Positions 46,142 through 64,000 of a DNA stretch of 64,000 nucleotides are shown here, piece after piece. A program made the translations under genes and the position numbers. Source of the stretch: Branchiostoma floridae. Lineage: Eukaryota; Chordata; Leptocardii; Amphioxiformes; Branchiostomatidae. The stretch lies in assembly GCF_000003815.2 (NCBI RefSeq), contig NC_049980.1, positions 30,256,768 to 30,320,767 of the forward strand. The letters run 5' to 3'. How positions within the stretch are numbered: position 1 is the stretch's first letter; each line of letters opens with the position of its first letter. Under the pieces are notes generated by a model. It saw nothing but the letters and a program-made list of their open reading frames with translations, searched no databases and had not been told where the DNA came from.

Positions 46142-46305
46142 GTGGTAAAGGCAAGAAGAGATCTATTGTTTATTTGTTTGCTAGAGAGGCACAGGATGCT
46201 ATATCAGGTCATTTTGTCTAAATATTGTGTGAATTATCCTGAATATAATATCTTTTATCTATCTAGATGAATAAAATAATATCTTCGGGGTAGTGGCCAT
46301 GTTCT

Positions 46306-46405
46306 NNNNNNNNNNNNNNNNNNNNNNNNNNNNNNNNNNNNNNNNNNNNNNNNNNNNNNNNNNNNNNNNNNNNNNNNNNNNNNNNNNNNNNNNNNNNNNN
46401 NNNNN
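46306..46405. other. Assembly gap (100 N)
   Basis: Undetermined bases; the true length is unknown. Confidence 0.99.
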
Positions 46406-46603
46406 AGCTTCAAATAGTCATTCGGCGTGGGAACTGCCGCTGTTGGCTTTTTTGTGATGTGCCGTATCCTCGACCTCTGTGTCCGACATGTGTAGGCCCA
46501 GATACTAGTCACTGTAAGATAGATACACCCAGTTAGTCAACTAATGAAATGGATCAAAATACTGCATTGCATGTTTATATGACCGCACACACGCGCACAC
46601 ACG

Positions 46604-46609
46604 CACGCA

Positions 46610-46670
<61 letters not shown>

Positions 46671-46694
46671 ACGCACACACACACACACACACAC
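46604..46694. repeat. (AC)n microsatellite
   Basis: A nearly pure AC dinucleotide tract with a few CG and AG interruptions. ORFs across it are artefacts. Confidence 0.95.
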
Positions 46695-47143
46695 AAAACA
46701 GTAGTAATGGAATCTATTTCAAAGACATGTCCGATGAAAAATAACATTATATGTGCAAAATTTGAAACGAATATTCCATTCAAATACAATACAGAGAAGT
46801 AGGTACGTCGCATTACTCGCGTATGTAGGATATTTTGTAAAAAAAAAGTTGTTTATTCATGAATCTTAAATTTATCGTTTGAGAATTGCCAGACTTGTTG
46901 TAGTGATTGCATCATCACGGATGCATGTAGTTTGAATGCGGAAGGAGGGGGATGGGATGACATGCTAAAAAAGAATAATTAGGTTTGATTGCAAATTCAT
47001 GCCCATGGGGCTAATTGGAGCTGAACAAAATCAAATACATGAAGTTATTGAATTTCCACTGCATTCGTTGTGCATTGCTTACAAATTCTTTCATGAGCAG
47101 GTAGCTTTTTACATCTTCTTAAAAAAAAGAATAACTGAACTCA

Positions 47144-49091
47144 CTAGTAGCCCCAATCATCATCATGATGATGATGATGGTGATGATGATGATGATGACG
47201 GCCATGATGATGACGGCCATGATGATGATGACGGTCGTCGTTTGACGATGTCAAGATGGCGAAAGCAAGAAATGCGATCACCGCAAAGATCCCCACAAAG
47301 AAGTACATCACAACTAGCACCACGATCCAGCCACAGCCCTGGAGGAAGGTGGAAAACAACGAAGATATCTATCTTATTCTGTTCACGCTAGGTAAAACTA
47401 GGGTCACATTTCCAAACCGGAGCTCGGCCGGGCTGTTCTAGAAAACGAGAAATAAAAATGTTTATCTAGAAATGAACACAAATCATGCCCCTGACTTTCC
47501 TTTTTACGTTTTGTGCATTCTGTCTTTTGTATCATTTTCCCCGAAAGGTGCCCGATCGAGCCCCGGGTTGTTAATGTTATCTAGGCATTAGGCTCCATTT
47601 TCCACACGAAGCTGAGCTCTCACTGCGACCTAAAATAGACGTGAATGAATTTTATTCCGAGAACATTGTACAATGCATGTCAACAACAGAATAGAAGTAT
47701 AGAGTCAAACTTAAAGCCTGTCTGCCTCCTCATCTGTACAATCGACAGGAGAACCACGAATATCAGACAAAATGTAAACATGTGACTGAAAAAGCACAAA
47801 GCATAAAAAAGATTTTTTAGAGTAAAATACTATAATCGATCTGTCAAAGTTAAGGACGCAGAGAGAGCGCAGTGAATGCCTTGGTAATAATGGAAATGGG
47901 GCGTAATAAAGCCAAGTTCGGTAGGTGACGTCACAGTGAACATTGCAGCCGGTTCGGAACCTGGCACTGCAAAACAACTAGAAGTTTGATTTGTGAAGTT
48001 CAATGTTTATTTTCATGTGTATATTTCATAGGCACTAACGACTTTGTTAATTGAATAATATTTTTCCTAGATAAATTTACATATGTTATCACAATTCTGT
48101 TGTATTTCAGTGTCGTTGATGGAGCAATTTACGAGGAAAATAGTAAGTTTTTTTTTTTCCTTGGATCAAAGCCTTGCTTGTGTCATTAAAAGAACATGAA
48201 TCTTCTGCGCCGACAAAGATCCAGACTTTTTAAGCTGGTATTTTCAGATATGTAAGATATTGTCACCTTACCTTCCCACTGAGCGAGTACCATTTATGCG
48301 GGTGTTCGCGCTTCCAACACCGGCTACAGAAGTCCATGTTTGCGTCGCTGTCTCCACCGCCAGTGGTAACAACCGTGGGCTCGCTGGCTCGCTCTCTATA
48401 AGAAAGGTATAGAAACGATGCTTGGATATAGTTTATTGTATGCTTTAAAAGAAAAGTATCTTTACAACTTGTCCTGTGTGTCTTTTGTGTGTTCTAGTAT
48501 ATTCAACATATTCTTAAGCATAACCTTTCATTACAAATCACGTCAAGGGTATGGTTTTGCAACATTTTGAAGATTGTTGTCCAAACTATTGGAGTAAAAA
48601 TATGTTTTAAAAATGATATTGATGCCAGATACTTTCTGACGTGTATAGTTGTCATCTCACCCTGAGTACGGAGGTGGTGCCTCGGAGACCTGCACAGATA
48701 CCCGCTCGGGGGGTGGATTCACGTGCACCTGCACAGGGGGTGGATTCACGGGCCCTGGGGGTGGATTCACGTGCCCAGGGGGTGGATAGGTTTGTCCAGG
48801 GGGTGGATAGGTCTGCCCTGGGGGTGGGTATGCCTGTCCGGGGGGTGGGCCAAGCATAGGGGGTGGTGGCGCAGTCTGGTGTCTGGGAGCAGGATATGCT
48901 GGATCGTCTTGGAACGGCTGCCCAGGGAGCGGATTTCCTCCCCCACCGGGCGCGTACGCCGGGTCATTCTGATAGGGTTGCCCGGGGGCTGGATATGCAC
49001 CCCCGCCGGGCGCATAGGCAGGGTCATTCTGGTAGGGTTGGCCGGGTGGTGGGTATCCCTTCCCTCCGGGTGCATACGCGGGGTCATCCAT
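47144..49091 (-). CDS. Single-pass membrane protein with Pro-rich repeats and poly-His tail
   Basis: Three exons, 49091-48661, 48395-48272 and 47338-47144, with phases 2 and 0 and GT-AG junctions, give 249 aa. The N-terminus has three DPAYAPGG..YPPPGQPYQN repeats of about 20 residues, then YPPPGQ/NPPPG repeats and PPPYSG (a PPxY-type site for WW domains). Exon 2 carries a CSRCW Cys pair and KWYSLSGK. Exon 3 has a transmembrane segment (IVVLVVMYFFVGIFAVIAFL) and a tail of His runs (HHHHGRHHHGR then eleven His) ending DDDWGY. The His runs could bind metal; this is inference. The gene is a tandem paralogue of 41516-42666. A 5' UTR exon ends at 49995 and joins at 49112. Function unknown. Confidence 0.87.
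47154..47240 (-). repeat. Trinucleotide (CAT)n tract encoding the His tail
   Basis: On the plus strand this is a run of ATG/ATC/GGC triplets. On the coding strand it is CAT/CAC with CGT/GGC, giving the poly-His tail of the gene at 47144. Its length may vary between alleles. Confidence 0.85.
47398..47575. mobile_element. MITE of the GGGTCACATTT / CCGGGC family
   Basis: It starts CTAGGGTCACATTTCCAAAC followed by a CGGAGCTCGGCCGGGC stretch, and ends in CCCGATCGAGCCCCGGG. It lies in the last intron of the Pro-rich gene. Confidence 0.6.
47591..47903. mobile_element. Probable MITE with GGCTCCATTTTCCA / TGGAAATGGGGCG ends
   Basis: The ends are imperfect inverted repeats. Subterminal GAGCTCTCACTGCGACCT at the left and AGAGAGCGCAGTGA at the right resemble those of the element at 39540, so the two are probably related. 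Confidence 0.5.
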
Positions 49092-50550
49092 AGAAGGTTT
49101 TATCCGAAGACCCTAAGATTACAATGCAAATACACGTATTAGAAGGGACAACTATATCAGCATAATAGAACTCTTTTTACGTGGAAAATGACACAAAGCA
49201 TACTCTTTGTAATGAAAGATTAATTCAGTGGAAGATGAGAGAAAGTTTTCGTTGTTCATGCGAAACAATTGTAATAAAACTAAATATGTTTTGCCTACAT
49301 ACATGTATAGATATGAACATATAAATATGCAATAGAAAGACACGGTTTGGTATGCTTGCTACTCACTTAAAGACATGTAGTACATGTATTTTTATGGAAC
49401 ATTTTACTGTCGGTTTGTTACCTCGACATTAACGTTTCCACTGACTACGGTATAGAGTCTACGGTGGCCGTATATCTGTAAGACGTGTCAATGTTATAGT
49501 TTCTGGAGCGGAGTAAGCCATCTTTCTAGGGAGGTTTAGAGGAATATGAAATACAAAAATAATCATGTTTTTTTGCAGATCCAGATTTTACGTAGTTACA
49601 GTATAATGCAACGTTATCTAATAATTACATGTATAATATACATGAAACATAAGCACGTTTCGTAATTTTAGATACACATAAAATGCCAACAACTAATGCT
49701 AGTGATAATGGCGACCTTTTGCATCTATATTTATATAGCCGGCATAAAAGCACTTTGGGATTACACACCAGCTTTGCCCAGCAGACCTTGAACATTAAGG
49801 TGTAATGAAAATCTTGATTTTGTGAACAACGTAACCTGAGACCCTCTACTTAAGATTCTCGTTAAGGTTACTGACTTTAATCCAGCGGTTGCTACGTTCA
49901 CTAATTTCATTTTAACATTTGGTTATTAACGAGAAGCTTAAACGTTTAGCTTGCAGGTATGCTTCCATGTAGCTCTTCGTAATCGTCCACTTACCTAGTT
50001 CAAGAGTCGTTAACCGTCGCTGTGTTATGTACGTGCGTCAGGCGCCTTACATAGCACTTGGGCCCTGGAGTGAATCGAAGATCCCCTCTGTCAACCAAAC
50101 ACGATTATAGAGCTGAGATCAAAACAGCAAGGGAACTCCGACGCGGCCTTTCACGATCTTTACTGCGAGACGTCCAGTCCCTGTTGCCATCTTGTCTTTG
50201 GGAGTAAACCAAGAAGAATGACACGCATGGAAGGGTGTGCACTGTTTTTTGCTGCCAAAGTTTGTACAGTTTTCCGTGCTCTTTTGCTGTTTATGTGTAG
50301 CTTGATATAGGGGTGAAGAGTATCTCTTATTGTACTGCTGAATGTCTACAGATATATTATTTTTTTAAACTTGATTAACTGTAAGATTCCCATTTGGACT
50401 GTTCCTCAGTGTGTGTGACTAGCATTGGGCGTATCTGCCTCGGTAGTGTCAGGTGTCGCGGTTGTTAGATAAACATACGTACACAGCGAGGTGAACAGTA
50501 GTGTCATGTTACCGGTCATTCAGGGGCCGTACTGTGAACGTTCCACCTTA

Positions 50551-50786
50551 AGGTGGCATCTCACTGCATCTGGGGCACCGGTGCGGCACTGCGGGGTTTC
50601 AAAGATTACGCAGCGAATTTTCTTACGTATTGTGTATTTTATTGTCTTCTAAGCCATACCTTTACGCATTACGCAATATCTAAATATTGTTTTAAAAAAT
50701 TGGGGAAAATAACAACAGTGGCGCAGTGATCGAACCCCGCAGTGCCGCACCGGTGCCCCAAGCTTAAGTGCAGTGAGATACCACCT
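50551..50786. mobile_element. PIF/Harbinger-type MITE, second copy
   Basis: It has the same inverted ends as 26409-26653 (AGGTGGCATCTCACTGCA and CACCGGTGCGGCACTGCGGG). TTA lies outside both ends (50548-50550 and 50787-50789). It is 236 bp. Confidence 0.85.
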
Positions 50787-51327
50787 TTAGTAATTTTGTG
50801 GCAAAAACTTAACAATAACTATTTCGCTTTACGGTTACGCAATTTAGAAGTGAGTAGTGCCAAAAGCTGTGAATATGTGGAGCCTTGAAATGGGCCAATC
50901 GACGGCCTTGTCACATACTTTGTGCGTCCTACGTCAATGGCAACAAACATGGCGGTCACATATCAGTTGTTAGTGATCAGGTGTCATGCACGCAGAGGCT
51001 GTGAAAATGTTCTCATACCCCAATTATGCCCTTCCATTCGGTACAACGCTACTTTCATGGGCGCAAATCCAATAGAGAAACAGTTTGTCTGGAGATGTTT
51101 TACTTTCTATTGCAAGAGCATTTAGTCAGTAATCGATAAAAAAATTGTCCCCAAAATCCAACCAGGCATTCGATTTTTACGATATCTATAAGTCCACTTA
51201 TCTACTATCCGCATGAGGCGCTCTGCTGCACTGAACCGCTGACCGATATTACTCAGGACAAATAAACGTGTACGTCCGACACGCTCACTTTCACTTCACT
51301 TTCACTATTTGTTGACGTCCCTATCAG

Positions 51328-51654
51328 GGTTGAACAAGTTTTCTAAAATCCACTTGTCCTCATGATCGGGCAAGCTCATAAAAAATTTACTTGCCCGAAC
51401 CAATTTTTCACTTGCCCAAAATTCAAATGTCACTGTTACTAGTATATGCATTTTCACTTCCAGCAATGGAATTCTCTGTAGACAATTGCTTGATGTCATT
51501 ACTGTAAAAAGTAACAAGTATATCAAAATTGCACTAAAATCAATGGAAAAATCTTACTTGCCCGATCGGACAAGTGGGGTAGGACATGCACTTGCCCGAA
51601 CAGCACTTTCACTTGCCCTGGACAATAGGGCTAGTGGACTTGTTTAGCCCTGCC
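51328..51654. repeat. Interspersed repeat with CTTGCCCGA motifs and inverted ends
   Basis: The end AGGGTTGAACAAG at the left mirrors CTTGTTTAGCCCT at the right. CTTGCCC recurs at least five times inside. It is probably a non-autonomous transposon. The TSD was not determined. Confidence 0.5.
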
Positions 51655-52951
51655 CTATTACATATTAGGATATCCAAACATTATAGTTTTTTGTTGTTAT
51701 TCATACACGAAAACCATACTATCTTCAGCTGTATATAATGTAAAGAAATAAAGCAAATTTAGCATATCTATTTCAAAGTTCTTGTATCTATTACGAAGCA
51801 TATTTTCCTATTGGTATGCTTACTTACATGTACTTGTTTTTTTAATAAGTTGAGTCATGGATCTCATCTGCAACTAGATAGAAATACCATTGACATTCAG
51901 AATGGAAGCCCATGCATGTTATATGACTATGTGTGCATTAAAAAAAGCTGAGGATGGTTCAAATTGTACATCAAGATTTGAATTTGGATAGGATTGGCTG
52001 GGTTATTGAAGATTTAACTCAGACGTATTACGTTAGTCTGTCACAATTTGCGACCTTTAAGAGGCTTTAAAGATCTTGCCGTAAACGACCGACCGGAGTC
52101 ATCTCTAACTACATCGGAAGTTCCCAATGCACTGGATAGAGGGCGCTTTAGCTCCATCGATCAACAGTGCTGTGACGTCACAGACGGAAAATACAGGACA
52201 CCAACGCCAGTGATGGGTCTTTCAATGGGACATTACAGAAGCATTGTATAAATTCATATCGAAGAGGACGTTAACTTAAGGTTTTCGCAGTATGAACCTT
52301 AAGATTTTTGAGGACGTTTAGTCAAAACTTAAGACTTTAATGACGATTCAATCAAACGTAATATTTATCCTTTGTATCAAATCGGAAAAGCGCGTTACCT
52401 TCTAACCGAACAATGGAAATTGCGTAAACGTTGCGTAACACTTGTTCAACTGGAACAAATGCTTCATTCAAGCTATTTCATGTTATTGAATGTCAGCCCA
52501 GACGTCTGGTGACCCTTTGCACGAGTCAACGATCACAGGTCATATATCTGGAGGTTACCGAACTTGTTTTTATCGCTTTAGGCATCAATTTGTAATTATC
52601 CCACTGTAACAAGGCCCCACATGCGGTGTTTTCGTGAATGCTTGATGATATTATAAGCTCCAATTCAGGTAATAAAATATTCTACATACGCTAGGCCAAG
52701 CATGCTGGGCGTAAAAAAGACAAAGTGTGTTGACTATTTATTTATGGCCGACAAATTATGTTTGAAAATTTTTCATCAAGCTATTTTCTATGGGTAGTAG
52801 GGAGTCAAACAGAAGTGTCCTGCTTCAAGTCAAGGACATTTCCTGGTGATCATTCCTTAATTCAGTGCTGAGTATAGACACTACCATATCATAGACTCCT
52901 GCTGTCTTCATTATCAGTTCTTTGTACAATAGTGAGTTACGGTTTAGCAAA

Positions 52952-63677
<10,726 letters not shown>

Positions 63678-64000
63678 GTTTGTAATATACCCCTGTTACA
63701 CATTCAGAACCTACTCCGCGCCTTTTTTTAACGAGATTGCTCAAAGCAAGGTCATTAGACTACTTCAAGGCAATGAACTAAGAAGTTGGAAATAACTGTG
63801 GACGGAGATAACGTTAGCGGTAAACATTTTTTTGAAGGCCGATAAGTTGTAGACAGGAGGGAAACAGTTGTCATCGAGAGAGTTCCATAATGTTTCTGCC
63901 ATTGGAAAGAAACTGTTGTTGTAGAAGGACTTGGAAACCGGCAATTAGTAACAGCAACAGTATAGCGATGTGACTTTGAAGAGAACCCCCAACCACTCCC
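63678..64000. other. Intron of the EGF/Ig gene at the window edge
   Basis: It follows the donor G|GTTTGT after 63677. No further exon is recognisable before the end. Confidence 0.5.

Larger units (their letters stand above)
42667..47143. other. Intergenic between the two Pro-rich genes
   Basis: A minus-strand 5' UTR exon of the gene at 41516 is likely at about 44225-44078 (donor GACGCAG|GTAAGT); its partner acceptor is just before 42698. The rest has a foldback (45088), a tandem repeat (45300), a gap, an AC microsatellite and one doubtful ORF (45620). AATAAA on the minus strand near 44450 could end an unseen minus-strand transcript. Confidence 0.5.
49092..52951. other. Intergenic between Pro-rich gene and EGF gene
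   Basis: No coding region is supported. A minus-strand 5' UTR exon probably ends at 49995 (donor CTAG|GTAAGT), placing the promoter of the Pro-rich gene near 50.0-50.3 kb. A Harbinger MITE lies at 50551-50786 and a repeat with CTTGCCCGA motifs at 51328-51654. The 60-70 aa ORFs here show no domain or splice structure. Confidence 0.5.

Noticed and set aside
48641-49142. Plus-strand Gly/Trp-rich ORFs
   Set aside because: Antisense of the Pro-rich exon at 48661-49091.

Overview
The window looks like intron-rich animal nuclear DNA, most probably from an amphioxus (Branchiostoma) or a similar invertebrate deuterostome. This rests on GT-AG introns with many phase-conserved exons, lineage-expanded intronless rhodopsin-like receptors, exon-shuffled EGF/Ig genes, very many short inverted-repeat transposons, and assembly gaps (11503-11602, 46306-46405, 59647-59837). 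The species call is inference; no database was searched. Exons were joined by hand from splice sites and reading phase.

Left part (2146-25557): two large paralogous genes stand head to head around a shared 2.4 kb upstream region. Each encodes a short SAP-like N-terminus, a dynamin-type GTPase domain with intact G1, G3 and G4 motifs, a helical stalk, a hydrophobic membrane segment and a C-terminal protein kinase domain. The architecture resembles the DSTYK (dusty) kinase family, but with a GTPase that looks active. The plus-strand copy (20 coding exons, about 1,023 aa) keeps the main kinase catalytic residues. The minus-strand copy (at least 18 exons) has lost several and looks like a pseudokinase. 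One minus-strand intron starts with a 22-bp minisatellite whose unit copies the exon/intron junction itself and repeats the splice donor.

Middle part (25650-41500): three intronless class A GPCR genes (27360-28601, 33945-35231, 37202-38461) lie in tandem with duplicated 5' and 3' flanks. Comparing the flanks exposes several transposon insertions with matching empty sites, including an 877-bp palindromic mariner-like foldback. The receptors lack the DRY arginine, and two lack the NPxxY tyrosine. The third gene is a mosaic of the other two.

Right-middle part (41516-50000): two minus-strand paralogues encode small single-pass proteins with a Pro/Tyr/Gly-rich repeat N-terminus, one transmembrane segment and a His-rich tail. 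A broken copy of the tail exon lies between the first and second GPCRs.

Right end (52952 to the edge): a plus-strand gene encodes a secreted or type I membrane protein: signal peptide, at least seven EGF modules each on its own 114-bp phase 1-1 exon, a Ser/Thr-rich linker and an Ig-like domain. It is cut by the window edge. Four EGF exons form a recent tandem array of about 337-bp units that includes intron sequence. Much of the remaining intergenic and intronic DNA is MITEs, foldbacks, tandem repeats and one LINE remnant.
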